A DNA stretch of 64,000 nt from Astrothelium macrocarpum (Eukaryota > Ascomycota > Dothideomycetes > Trypetheliales > Trypetheliaceae). The stretch is taken from positions 1 to 64,000 of the forward strand of contig JAGEMR010000056.1 in NCBI GenBank assembly GCA_021030915.1, written 5' to 3'. Shown one piece after another: positions 11,505 to 22,807 of this stretch (position 1 is the first letter of the stretch; the number at the start of each line of letters is the position of its first letter). Both the position numbers and the translations under genes were made by a program. The notes under the pieces were generated by a model, which saw nothing but the letters and a program-made list of their open reading frames with translations, did not search any database and was not told the DNA's origin.

Positions 11505-11664
11505 AAGTGTCGGTCCTCATCTCTACATCTTTTACTCTACTAGAACTTCAATGAAAAGCTTAATCACTCGATTCGAGGATTCTATATAGGCATATGGCTA
11601 CGGTTCCAAGACCTTGAAAACCAGGTACAAAGCGCGTAGTCAAAATCGTACACATCTTCGACAC

Positions 11665-12656
11665 CTAGACCCAGAACGAGAGTGTTTCCTCAGACATCAG
11701 CTCCTTCTGTGACACCCACACAAATTTTGCCACACGAAGGAGTGTTCCGTTACGAGTTTCCGTCATGGTTTCATCGGCCAGCTCTGCAGATTCTTCGGGT
11801 TTCTGGATGACGTTCTTGGCAAACTCATCCCAAGTACTAATGTAACTGATTGCTTACTTAGTCTGATGTCTTGAAAACGCAGAAAGGGTAACTAACACAT
11901 CATTCCAGAACCGAGCCATAGTATCTGAATATTCAAATCGATAGAGTTGGGTTTCTCGAAAGCCATTACAATTCATGGTTTCAGCGAGATTCGATTTCCA
12001 ATCATCAGTCCCACAAAGTTGTTGGAACATACGTGTATGTGGATTACTTGAGTTATCGGACTGTGTAGTTTTCACACACCAGCCGACACTGTCAACTTCG
12101 TCCCACTGAAGGAAACCGCCACGTTCTGGGAAGGGTCAGTGTGAGTGAGCCATAATTGACAGAACCCTCATTCAAATAAAATAATCTTACTGAGAACTTT
12201 GCGTATATTGCGTAGCACAGGAAGAGGATCATTGTCCTTGATAATAACAGTAATTAGCCTCACATGAACCACATCAAATGCTTCCCAGAGCTCCTTCGAT
12301 GGTTCCTTGAAGAGATCCCATGTGTGAAGTCTCGTATTTCTTGGTAACAGTCGCTGTGGAGGGCACTGGTCTAGGCTGATATCAAAGCCATCAAACATCG
12401 TTGTTGGTGGGAGCTCTTTACTCAAATCAAGAAGCCATATTCCGTTCCCAGTTGCAATGTCAGCAATCTTTGCCTGACTTGGGTTGACATTCAGTTTAAG
12501 CAGAATTTCTGGATGTAAGTTGAAGCCTAGAGCATCTTTCCACAGATAGTGCTGAGCTGTCAAACGAGTATTTGCATTGAAATCCCGCTTCAAAGCATAC
12601 GACCCTTCCGGAATCATGGAATAAGTATCGTCAGTAGTTCGAGCCTCGGATGTCAT
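11665..12656 (-). CDS. LaeA-like SAM-dependent methyltransferase
   Basis: Three exons on the minus strand: 12656-12191, 12125-11897 and 11836-11665. The introns are 65 and 60 bp (donors GTAAGA and GTTAGT), giving 288 aa. The order is the usual one for this fungal class I methyltransferase family: YLWKDALGFNLHPEI near the N-terminus, SAM-binding motif I IADIATGNGIWLLDLS, then FDGFDISLDQCPP, WDLFKEPSKELWEAFDVVHVR, and KRGGFLQWDEVD after the first splice junction. The family includes LaeA, a regulator of secondary metabolism, and many cluster enzymes. Which role applies here is unknown. It lies about 7.4 kb from the peptide precursor, so membership in that cluster is possible but unproven. Confidence 0.85.
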
Positions 12657-14836
12657 GATAGTGAATTTAATAGGATTGTGAAACGGAAATCTCTCTCAAA
12701 TCGAACTTTTGATGCAACCACTTCGTGCACTAGAGTATAGAAGGAATCTGTGGCCAGTTTCAAATAATAACAAGACGAAACAAGAGCGCTCTCACTTACA
12801 AACTTGACTCAGATGATGGAGTCTGGCTGTCATGTGAGGACGGCACAGTTACCGAATAGTATAAGGCTACAATAATGCCCATAGTGGCTCAATCGACCGC
12901 GAAGCTGAGCCAATTGCCTCAAGCTTGCATCGCGGTAGCTATATTCAGGGTCAAGGTTCAAAATTCAGATTGATCAATGCCATATTCACATGGATTCGAT
13001 TGGACCAGAATTACCGGTCATTCAAATATCGAAACGTAACGTGGTTTCGCAGGTCATCATAACCATAGGGTTCAGCTGCTTATCTTCAGCAAGGTAGAAG
13101 TTGCAGGCTTTGGCATCAGCAAAGGCAATACTGAGTATGTGTGCCGTAGGCTTGCATTAGTACGGTCTTTGAATTGGTCGAAGACCCGCAATTGTACCTT
13201 CGTGGCACATTTCCAAACCTCGAGCCGGCCCGGGCGGCTTGGCACCACCCGGCCCGTTTTATTTCTTATTCCGTATAGCCCCATGTCATCTCCGATTGAT
13301 AGCGCTGTTGATCGCAAAGATCGAACCAACATAGGAGACTTCCATGAATCGAAAATGGCCGAATCTGACTGGATAGTTTGCTACCCAGCCAACCACAACA
13401 ACCCTTCACGGACCGTACCTTATTTAGCCCCATTGGTTCCAATTTCTTCTTCAATCCGTCTTTCCATCCAACCAGACCATGTTAGCATAGGCCTAGAGAT
13501 GCGCTGATCGCACTATCGGTTGGACCCGCTTAGGTGCCGACCAATGCATTACTGCTGTGCAACTGGAGTCGGAATCGGAGTCCTGCAGCCGACCCAACTG
13601 CAATTGCACCTTGCGTTGTTCCAAAATCAGTGCACGGTGGACCTGACTGCGACTTCTGATGCAAGACGTTTGAAGCATACTCGACGCAGTTGATCGGCCA
13701 GGACGCTTAGATCAGGGTGGCTGGCTGGGCAATGTGAGCGAGCCTGCGGATAGCATGCAGCTCTGCGTTGTAAGGTATCTGTTCCCGCGATCCGTTGTAA
13801 ATCAACTTCATTCGTCCGGCATCCTCCACAACGCCATAGAGTGTTCTACTAGCCTAAAAAGTTCCTTAAAAGGGAGTTCAATCACACTCAACGTTTGAAT
13901 TGCTTTCTTTTTTCTTTTTCTTTTTCCCTTCTTTTTTCTTTTCTTTTATTTGTTTTCTCTGAAGAGCTACACAGTTCTAATTACGTACTGGTGAGGTCAT
14001 GGGTTGCAAGGGAATGTTGTGGCGCAGCGGCGTTGCCATAGAGTAGGCTACGATTTGCAACCCTCGGGTGCATGCAAGCTCAGCTTATGTGGCCAAAGTT
14101 GAAGTACTCCCTGCGACTCATTTGATCAATGCTGAGGGGCTACATTTGATGCTTTGCATCTCGAAGCGCTGAATCTTGAATATCTTTGCACTTCGTTAAC
14201 GTGCTGAATGATAGTGAACTCCAAGGAGACGCCACAAGCTTTTCGATAAGATTGCTAATATAGCTTGCCCTATGATATCAAGGGAGGTTAATATGAAGCT
14301 TGAAATCCGTCTGTAGTACAGTGCAGATTCATTTGAGGGTTGTCAGAACACTTCTGTAATCAGAAGTACCATTAACCAAAATAGGGAAGAAGTAGCTGCC
14401 TCGTCCCATCGTTTTGGCCTGACCATAAGTGGATCGATGCAGCACCAATGGCAGCGCGGTTATCTTTCTAGCTCAGCTCGTATGGCCAGCAAAAATTCCA
14501 TTGGCTTACCTCCTGCCATAAAGGCTGTTCGCGCTGCTGTGTCACTATATGGCCCCAAACCTGCGCCGGCCCTAATGCCTAAAGCAGTTGTATTAGCCTA
14601 AAAAATATTTCTGGACCATGTAGTGATCGGGATGACCTGTTTCCACTTGCTGCAATTGAATCGACAGATGGGATACACCCTTAGGCTGCATAAGATGCGC
14701 TTTTTCAGGTGCGTGCTTTCCAGCTCTACCAATATCGAAGGCTTCAAGTTAGAGCAGCAATGATCTAAGTGACTTAATCTCAACCCCCAACTTCTGACAG
14801 TTGCTCTTAACACACATCTTTTTCACCATCAACAAA
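12657..14836. other. 2.2-kb intergenic region
   Basis: No open frame with recognisable content. It holds a GC-rich imperfect inverted sequence near 13220-13255 (CCGGCCCGGGCGG against CCACCCGGCCCG) and a pyrimidine tract of about 50 bp at 13901-13950 (CTTTTTTCTTTTTC type). Such tracts often lie in fungal promoters or UTRs. The last part contains the promoter of the membrane protein gene. Confidence 0.45.
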
Positions 14837-16278
14837 ATGCTTTCTCAACAAGCTCCAGTCGACCTGGCTGCTAGTCGTCAAGCAAACCTATATGCTGCCG
14901 AGAATATAACGTATTGGATTGCTGTGATATTTGTTGCCTTGCGTTTTTGGTCAAGATGGCACAAAGATTCGGGCTGGTGGCTTGATGACTGGTTGATGCT
15001 TTTGGCAACGGTAACAAGCTCGAAATGGCTCGCTTTCTTTCGACTGATGCGCTTTAGGTTTCAGGTTTGGGATTATTCATTGATATCATGTGGTGTTAGT
15101 CACAGCTAAACCTCATGTTCAGTACCATCGAATTAACACATTCGTGGTTTTAGGGATTCCACGCGGCCTTGGAAAGCACATTCAGGCCTTTGGTCCCGAC
15201 GCACCCAGGATTTTCTTCATAGGACTGTTCACGGCCGAATTGACTTACACTGGTGTCATTATATTCGTGAAATACTCCATTGTTGCTCTGTACTGGAGAT
15301 TGTTTAATCGTACCACAATTCGGCCATGGATTTACGCAATGATCGGAATTATCACTTCTTGGGGGTTTGCTGTGGTAAGCAACATAATGAAGCATCATGC
15401 TTGCTACTAGGCCCTCTTTTGGCTAATGATCTAAGATTTTCCTTACAATCTTCCAGTGTGTCCCTCCAAGTGGCTTCTGGAACAAGACAATACGAGCTCA
15501 TTGCGGCGTCAACTCTCAGAACTTCCTCTTTGGCATCTCCATTCCTAACATTCTTACTGATGTAGCTCTTTTAGCATTACCGATACCTTACATCATGAAA
15601 CTGAACATAAGTGTCCATCAAAAACGCCTTTTGGTGGGCACATTTGTGCTCGGCGGTTTGTATGTGGGCAATTCTCGCTAAATTCGGGTTGTCACTGGCG
15701 CTGACATTATACATCCAGTGTCTGCATTGCTTCTATCATGCGGCTTGTGAGCGTGGCTACTGAGAGCACTGATCCAGATTTCTCATGGAACTTTGTTAAT
15801 CAAGCCACTTGGGCTCCTGTCGAAACCAATTTTGCTATAATCTGTGGTATGAATCCAGTTTCTTGTTATAAATGATCCTTGTTGACCGCAACGCTCTATA
15901 CACATCTGGAATTGGAGTTAGACCTGATTGTTCGCTTTAGGTTGTCTGCCTACGCTCCGCCCGGTCTTGAAAGTGGTCTTTGGCCGAACGCAGGCGGCTA
16001 ATGTGCCTCGTGCCAATACCTCTATTAGAACGATTGGTTCATTTCCAAAGAGAAATAGGCCTAAAGCTACGTTGATCTCAACACACGATGATATGGATTC
16101 AAGCCGCCCCTTTACGGAAATGGACGATTTTGATGTAACACCCGACTCCGTGCACTTAAGGCCTCGTGCTGAAAATGTCGTTGAAGTCGCGAAAGATGAT
16201 CAGATTTACAGACACATGCCAGAAGTCGAAGACGGCAGTATTCGAGTCGATAACAGTTGGAGCATATCGAGACGCTAG
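14837..16278 (+). CDS. PTH11-like/SAT5-like seven-helix integral membrane protein
   Basis: Six exons (14837-15010, 15058-15094, 15154-15374, 15436-15659, 15719-15846, 15941-16278) give a continuous 373-aa frame. The first acceptor and the tiny second exon are the least certain. Hydrophobic segments are spaced as in the fungal rhodopsin-like domain family found in PTH11-like receptors and Sat5-type proteins. Diagnostic pieces are YAAENITYWIAVIFVALRFW, GLGKHIQ, YTGVIIFVKYSIVALYWRLF, TIFQCVPPSGFWN, LTDVALLALPIPYIMKL, IASIMRL and WAPVETNFAIICGCLPTLRP. The C-terminal tail is cytosolic and charged. The start ATG has a CAACAAA leader. Ligand and function are unknown; these genes are often found beside metabolite clusters or expressed during host interaction. 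Confidence 0.82.
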
Positions 16279-19153
16279 ATCTCTTTGTTTTCGCTTCTTA
16301 GGGATAAAGTAGGGTTACATGCGTGTAGTATTGGAATATAATCAAGGTACTAGCAGTAAAGCAAACAAATTGTGCTTGTGGAAACATGTAGCATTAAATT
16401 CGCTCACTGAAACCTGCTAGAGGTAGCTGTTAAAAAGTCAAATCAGAAATTTGTAGTATCGACTTTGCACGACCTGGAAAGAACATTCATACCTTTCCTC
16501 ACATTATAAGCTAGGCGAATCAGCAGGTGACGGCGTGGTTCGTTTGGGGAACAGCGTAGATACTCTTATTGCTCGGTCAGTCCGCAGCGCAACAGGCATC
16601 CTGACAGCATTCGTGGAACGTAATCACCGTCTCATCAAAATTACTATCCGACTATGCTTCCTGACTGACTACTATTTTGAAAACATATCTCATTGGATCT
16701 TAAGACCTATATTCTACAAGAATCCAAATAATTTAATTCGTTATTTGGTCATCTATTTGTTCAAATTCGATGGAGCGGTCTTGATACCGCTGAGTATGCA
16801 ACTTGCGCCTGAGGTCATACGCTTTTAAGTAGACGATCCTGGACAACAGAAGCCTTTAGACACAGCCCGCATTCGTTAAGACTTTCATTTGGTTGAGTTT
16901 TTTTACAGGCCTCTGACCAGTTTTAAAAGCGCCAGAGCTATCCGACGTACGGTGCAATACTCTCAATGGAAAAGAGTTTCTGTTGAGGGTGGTGACGCAA
17001 TGGTAGAAGAGCGTCGCTGGTGTCCAAGCTAGCTATTGTTGCTGCTGGTCGTGGATTCGAATCCCGCCACCCCTACCTCTCATCTCTTCTCTCTAGGCTT
17101 GGCAACCTAGCTTTCTCCACACCTAAAGTTGCAGACCGCTCCGTTGCAAAGCAAAATCGCAGTAAGCACAATCGCTGACTCAATATCAGCATACATTGTG
17201 GATGCACGCCAAGGTTTTTTCTCATGGCAACAGGTTTTAGCCCAAGGCTAGCTTAGTCTAGGCAATAAAAAGATGATTGAACAAATAACACAGTGGAAAA
17301 CATGTACACTAGTTACTTTGTAGTTAGTGTAATAAACGCACAACGCGCCCGTCGATCTCCTAAAAGAGTTATTGCCGACAGGGGAAAGTTTTTGACGCCG
17401 TCAATGATCAAGACCCTGGTTGAAATCTCTGAGAAAAGCAACACAGCTTCAATTAACATTTGACGCAGTCACGGGATGCATCTACACAATTTGCGGTACC
17501 AGACCGTTTGGGATCGGTTTCTTAGCCGTGGCTGAATACTCGTTCCTGGTACGATTTCTTTCCTGAAGACCTTTGAATGAAATTTCAGCTAGGTTCCGCG
17601 CTTTTTCTTCCAACCGATGAGCCTTAGTGCGTCAGGCAATACATTCGGCGCTGTATGATCGCTCTGAGATTAGATGAATCGCTCGGCTACAGAAGTCGGA
17701 AAGAAACCGGTTTCCACCCCTTACTTTACTGGCGATGATCTACGCATAGGGCCGTAGTCAATTTACAGCTTCAACCAATGGGCAAGCCATTCCGCGCAAG
17801 CACGTTTACCGCTATACTGGTGAGTAACGCCCAAGACCCACTGCGCTGCTGGAGAGCATATCTCAGTGAGATATGCTCATGGAACCGGACGAGAATAGGT
17901 AGCTTCGTTATATAGAACCACTGTGCTGATCAGTTGGTTGCCAGATAGTCGAGACCAGTTCAGTAACAGGTGGACTGGGGCAGGTGGAATAGATTGTAAC
18001 TTCAGGTGATGAAGCTTCAATGAACCTGGAGATATTTAGCCAGAGCTATCGAAAGCAGCGCAGAATGAGATGAGGGGCTTTAGTGAGCAGCTCGCGCAGT
18101 TGTCTATTTTCTTCTTTATAACCGGTGCACGGCATTGGATAGCTCCCAATTCCCAACATCCAATGTACATTTAACTATGCAAACAACCTGACAAGGATGA
18201 TTCGGATCTGTAGTCCTCTTAGCTAGAAATGACCGAATATCTACTTTCATACCTGCCCTTCATATTATTTAGATACTCATAGGTCCCTGATATTCGTTGA
18301 ATTTGTCATAGTAGACAGAAACTATCGTTCCGATAAGTTCTAAATGGTGCATGACAAGTTTGCTTGGAGAGGCGTTTGAAATAATTCTCGCAGCGGTGAG
18401 CATTCACTAAAGATCGTATATTTTGTTGAGGGATGCTTTGCTTTTGGTTCGGAAAATTGAAAGCATTAAACACCATCTTGATATATAGAGATATGACCTA
18501 GTCGTGATAGTTTTTCCAAAGGAAACGCAGTCTTTGGTTAAATTAGCGTGATGCTCTCCAGCATTCCCTCTGGGTGGGTACTTCGTCGACCCCGAAAATC
18601 TTACACTACGAACCATATTAGCCAAGCCGTGACGATACCCTACCCCTCCATAGCGATGTGGCAGCCAAGACAACAATCCCAAGGTCCTGTAAGGCGGCCG
18701 GTTGTAGCAGCCAAGAATGCATGATGTCCAGGATCCTCCTTCGTCTGGAGAGAGTGAACCGGCAGATGACCCTCTAGAAGGTAAACGGTAGAAGGTCAAC
18801 GGTTATCCAGATTGTAAGCTGATTCACATAATCATGCGGTACGGAGTAGATCATGCTGGGTACGTTTCCCGCAAATGGATTTAGTAGCGAGGTGGTACTT
18901 TGTAAGCGGGTTCACGGCTCTGCCTACAGAAAGAAAGCGTGTCACTAGCGTGTCTGCAGTGAGACGATTCTCCGGTGACTTCTTCTCCACTTCCAACATC
19001 GTACTTCTTGTAATGGCTCTCTTTCCTTGAAACTCACCCGAAATTCGTCGTATGATCTGAAGCCTCATCCGGAGCGTGTACGCGGGATCCATGTTCTAGT
19101 GCATTACCCGGCAATTCTGGCTCTATCTTGGTATTTCCTGCCGACCATGAATC
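16279..19153. other. 2.9-kb gene-poor region
   Basis: Holds the tRNA-like sequence at 16987-17073. The open frames at 16535-16828 and 18407-18799 (minus) have no recognisable domain or plausible splice structure and are not called. The rest shows no structure I can support. Confidence 0.4.
16987..17073 (+). tRNA. tRNA-like sequence, possibly a degenerate intron-containing tRNA
   Basis: The ends pair as a 7-bp acceptor stem (GGGTGGT with GCCACCC, one T-G pair). An A-box-like TGACGCAATGG and a B-box-like GGATTCGAATCC sit at the proper places. The T stem has an A-C mismatch just before TTCGAAT, which fits a G-to-A change. The anticodon arm does not fold cleanly; TCCAA at about 17031-17037 would suit a CCA anticodon with an intron. 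It may be a decayed tRNA or a chance likeness. Confidence 0.3.
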
Positions 19154-19777
19154 ATGTCTAACGAGCCGCCTGATACTAGCAAGACATACCGCCATGTAAC
19201 GGATTTTTACAATGCAAATGGCCCCGAGTTCTCCATCAACTCTACCAAGAAGCCGGGATTGGAGCTTCGAGCTCCCGTCACTAGCGACGCGCCAGCACTA
19301 CTTCGAATCCTTTCAGATCCATCAAATGTACAATATGACAAATCTTGCAATGGTTTAGATACTCCCGAAGCCATCAGCGCGTTGATCACACAATGGAGAA
19401 CATTTGACCGACCGCTTGAGCGGGCGAATGTCGTAGTGGTTATCAATGGTGACACTGTCGGCACAGGCGGCCTGGGATGGATTGGCAAAAGAAAATCGGA
19501 TGGCAAGATGATTGGAGATGCTGGTATCCTGCTGGACACCAGCGTTCGGGGCAAAGGATATGCCTATGAAGCATTGAGGATCATTATTGATCACGGATTC
19601 CAAGTCCTTGGCATGGACGAAATTCATGTCGCATGTGTAGATGCCAACGGCCCTATGAAGGGCCTCATGAATGTGAAAATGGGCTTTCAAGCTTTTCCAA
19701 TTCAAGACAAGCAGTTTGGTAATGAATGGATATGGCGAATAAGTAAAGAGCAATGGTATGAAAGTCACCACACCTGA
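19154..19777 (+). CDS. GNAT-family N-acetyltransferase (RimJ/RimL-like)
   Basis: Single exon, 207 aa. The protein shows the GNAT fold order: LELRAPVTSDAPALLRILSDP at the start of the domain, VVVVINGDTVGTGGLGWIG for the central strands, and acetyl-CoA-binding motif A at residues 123-140 (AGILLDTSVRGKGYAYEA, with RGKGYA as the Q/RxxGxG/A loop). HVACVDANGPMKGLMNVKMGF matches motif B. It resembles fungal RimJ/RimL-type acetyltransferases of unknown substrate. It ends 285 bp from the 3' end of the repeat peptide precursor and is convergent with it. That makes it a candidate modifying enzyme of the peptide cluster, on position alone. Confidence 0.85.
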   Translation: MSNEPPDTSKTYRHVTDFYNANGPEFSINSTKKPGLELRAPVTSDAPALLRILSDPSNVQYDKSCNGLDTPEAISALITQWRTFDRPLERANVVVVINGDTVGTGGLGWIGKRKSDGKMIGDAGILLDTSVRGKGYAYEALRIIIDHGFQVLGMDEIHVACVDANGPMKGLMNVKMGFQAFPIQDKQFGNEWIWRISKEQWYESHHT

Positions 19778-20062
19778 AACTAAATTGTGTACGAAGAATG
19801 TACGAAAAGGACGTGTATGAAGCAAGACATCTTGTGCACAATACGGATGGCCCATCATCAGTCACCTAAACCTGGACAAGTCACGCACGCCTATATCCAA
19901 GACTTCCACGAAAAGCACAGAAAATCCCCTTGGTAATTGCAACCCTGTCACGATGTAGAAGGATCTACTGCCCGTGCTGTTCATTTAGATTCCCGTTGGC
20001 CTTCATGTTTGTTAGAGACTGGTGAAGCTTATGTTTCGTGGAGAATAACATACCGTTGAGAT

Positions 20063-20728
20063 TTACTTACTGCCAACGTAGGCGATGCCGGGATTAGCTT
20101 CTCTTTTACTTCCAACGTACGCAATACCAGGGTCAGCCTCGGCCTCTCTCTTGCTCCCAACGTACGCAATGCCTGGGTCAGCTTCTCTTTTGCTTCCCAC
20201 ATAGGCAATGCCGGGGTCGGCTTCTCTTTTGCTTCCTACGTACGCAATACCCGGGTCAGCTTCTCTTTTGCTGCCGACATAAGCAATGCCAGGATCAGCT
20301 TCTCTTTTGCTTCCTACGTAGGCGATTCCGGGATCCGCTTCGGCCTCTCTCTTGCTTCCGACATATGCAATGCCTGGGTCAGCTTCCCTTTGGCTTCCTA
20401 CGTAGGCGATGCCTGGATCAGCTTCTCTTTTACTCCCAACGTAGGCGATTCCAGGATCAGCTTCAGCCTCCCTCTTGCTCCCGACATATGCAATGCCTGG
20501 ATCAGCCTCGGCTTCTCTTTTACTACCAACGTACGCGATGCCAGGCTCACGTTTAGAAAGCCAGTCGAGATTTAGATCACGCTCTTCAAGTGCGGCTGTT
20601 TTCTTTCTGTCAGTATTTGATCTCTTTTGGAGTCGTTGCTGACATTACTTACGGATCGGTGCCGTTGGTGCCGCTAAGACAACCGTGGTGAATGCCGCCG
20701 CCAGCAACAGGAGTGTTTGACCGTGCAT
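20063..20728 (-). CDS. Secreted Kex2-processed repeat peptide precursor (putative dikaritin-type RiPP precursor)
   Basis: Two exons, 20728-20653 and 20595-20063, separated by a 57-bp intron (GTAAGT...AACAG); 202 aa. Residues 1-20 are a signal peptide (MHGQTLLLLAAAFTTVVLAA). A short leader ends in LDWLSKR. Twelve repeats follow with core xPGIAYVGS, nearly all ending in Lys-Arg and preceded by EA or EAEA. Ten cores start with D, the first with E (no EA spacer) and the last with N. Repeat 4 ends in QR instead of KR. The architecture (signal, Kex2 sites, dipeptidyl-aminopeptidase EA spacers, identical cores) is shared by alpha-pheromone precursors and UstA-type RiPP precursors. The core lacks the Trp, Cys and GQP features of ascomycete pheromones and contains a Tyr, and UstYa-type genes are adjacent, so the RiPP reading is preferred. 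The stop overlaps a GTAAGT, so an alternative 3' splice is possible. Confidence 0.92.
20074..20544 (-). repeat. Twelve tandem coding repeats of 33 or 39 bp
   Basis: Each unit encodes KR-EA(EA)-DPGIAYVGS. The 33-bp units carry EA and the 39-bp units carry EAEA (repeats 2, 3, 6 and 11). Codons differ freely between units (GTAGGAAGC, GTTGGGAGC, GTCGGCAGC for the same VGS) while the peptide stays constant. That suggests selection on the peptide. Confidence 0.93.
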
Positions 20729-21432
20729 GATGGACCAAACAAAATTGTACGAGTTGAATAGGATTTGATGAGTTACCGATTTAAAGATTCTCAGTTAGGG
20801 AGAAGAGCCGAAATAGTCAGGAGTTCGAAGCAACACCTATTAAAGCGGGGAGTTTGGGGTATTTGATGGCTTACAAGGCCCACCTGCTTTCCGTTGGAGA
20901 CACCATTGAAATACTAATCCGCAAATCAAGATCTCAGCTGCAAGGGTATATGGATCGTCGCTAAGCCAGTGTGCTTGTGTGTTCTCAATAGAGTTCATTC
21001 CGGACTTCGCCCCAGTTTTGGCCTCAATCATCCCTGCTGCTGTAGTCTCTTCGACAAATCCCTAACTCAAATACTAGCCGAGCCGACTCAGAAGGATTAG
21101 TATTCTTTATCCTGTAAGAAATTCCCCGCACGTTTTAGCCTCGCATACAGCATTGATACCGGTAAAAACAAATGTACGAAGAGGCTGGCTTGCAGAAACC
21201 ATGAACAGTAAGCGTAATTAATGATGATGGATCAGTTCCATCAACATCAGCTACGGATGAGCCTCGACTTGCATCGTGCTTGCAGGCAAGGGGCGAGAGC
21301 CGGAATACGCCTGCCAAATTCCGGGTCCAGGAAATGTCCAGGTCCATCCCTCTCTAAGCCACCAAAGCATTTTTCTCTCTTTCGTCAATTCCACTTGTCT
21401 TCATCATTTGATACACTCTTAAAATCGTAGTC
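20729..21432. promoter_or_regulatory. Divergent promoter region between precursor and UstYa-type gene
   Basis: 704 bp between the start codons of the peptide precursor (minus) and the first UstY gene (plus). The head-to-head layout fits co-expression of precursor and cyclase. No cluster-specific operator is identifiable by eye. Confidence 0.5.
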
Positions 21433-22469
21433 ATGTTTTCCCGTCTTTTTAGAGGTAAACCACAGCACGACAGCTCAAGTTATACCCAACTTGACAACGA
21501 AAGTCGGGATTTTGGCCTTCACGAAGGTCTTCTCAGGACCGCAGAATACCATGATGGACAATCAAGCAATGACGACTACTTCGAGGAGAAGCCTCGAGCA
21601 GTGTCTCAACTACAACACGCCAAAGGCCTCGTATGGATGAATGTTGTACTGTTCTTCGTCTCCTTTGCCATGTTCATCTCTTCTTTCCTGTCCCACAAGC
21701 CAATTTTGGATCCTACGAAAGAGAGAAACTACTGCTTGAAACAGACTTCTGAGCCTTGTATGAGACTCCACTTCAATCACATTCGCATTAACTTATAGAT
21801 GTTTTAGCTCCGATCCTAGATCTCATAGATATTCCAATGACGACTTGGAGACTGAATGGAACTTTTATCGACCGAGGATCTATCTATCGCCAACGGCCAT
21901 CTCCGGAGGTAGATGCGGCTTGGGAAAGAGTCGAAACGCAGACACCTATCCCTATTACCCGTGAAGACATCATTGCACAGGGCAAAGATCCTGAAGATTC
22001 CGTAAAATGGCCTGAAGAGTTTGGCTTTGGCCCTGACGCGTATATTGGCAGAATTGATGTATTTCATCAAATTCATTGTCTTAATCAATTACGCAAGCAT
22101 CTTTATTTCAACTACGATTATTACTTCCATGGCGAGCACATCATGTACAATGAACTCCACGTTGGCCATTGCCTCCATACGCTGCTACAAAACCTTATGT
22201 GCAATGGCAATGTTGACGTCTATCCACATTTCTGGGCCGATGCACAGGAAAATGCTGTGCCAGACTTTAGTATCAACCACAAATGTCGGGATTTTGAGGC
22301 AATCCTTGACTGGCACAACAAACATGCAGTACCATTAGATGAATTTGGTGCAATAAGGATCCCGGAAGGGAAAAGTCCGCGCATAATGGTTCACGCTTTC
22401 AAGGAAGCTTTCGAGTGGTATGATGAGGAGCATCCAGACGATGGTGACTTGGGAACTGCTCTTGGTTAG
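21433..22469 (+). CDS. UstYa-family (DUF3328) oxidase
   Basis: Two exons, 21433-21757 and 21808-22469 (50-bp intron; an alternative acceptor at 21798 keeps frame), 328 aa. Type II membrane topology: an acidic cytosolic N-terminus of about 64 residues, one transmembrane helix at about 65-87 (GLVWMNVVLFFVSFAMFISSF), then the lumenal domain. The two signature motifs are present: HQIHC (195-199, followed by LNQLRKHLY) and HVGHC (226-230, followed by LHTLLQNLMC). SPILDLIDIPMTTWRLNGTF matches the family's SP...F/NG segment. UstYa and UstYb install the ether cross-link in ustiloxin, and relatives act in the phomopsin, asperipin, cyclochlorotine and victorin pathways. Placed head to head with the repeat precursor and convergent with a second family member. 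Confidence 0.93.
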
Positions 22470-22807
22470 CTTTTCCTCATTTGCTATTAGCAGATTATCG
22501 GTAATTTACAAAGAGAGTCACTCCAAACTTTTCATATCATACCGTGAGAAGCAAACCTCGAATGTACTCTACATCTTGTGCACCTGAAGAGATTAATTTA
22601 CAACATATCGTTCCCAAACTTATGTCCATTGGAGACCTATACGTTCGTAAAGCGTGCAAGGCATTTGATCATACGATAGATCGACTCAGTAATACGACAC
22701 CAATAAATCCAATTTATACTTTCACAAATCATTGGCAAAAATCATCTTACTCATGCATCGGTCAAATAAACTAATTTCAATCACCTAATCAAGGGGACCA
22801 TCGCCAT
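22470..22807. other. Convergent 3' flanks of two UstY genes
   Basis: 338 bp. The open frame 22544-22774 has no recognisable content and is not called. Confidence 0.4.

Noticed and set aside
13901..13950. Pyrimidine tract considered as a repeat element
   Set aside because: Low-complexity CT tracts are common in fungal promoters; no repeat structure beyond composition.
18407..18799. 130-aa minus-strand open frame
   Set aside because: Composition and lack of motifs look like chance; no splice partners.
20063..20728. Reading the repeat precursor as an alpha-factor mating pheromone gene
   Set aside because: KR and EA/EAEA processing signals fit, but the core lacks the Trp/Cys/GQP features of ascomycete pheromones, 12 copies is high, and UstYa-type genes are adjacent. 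It stays as an alternative to test.
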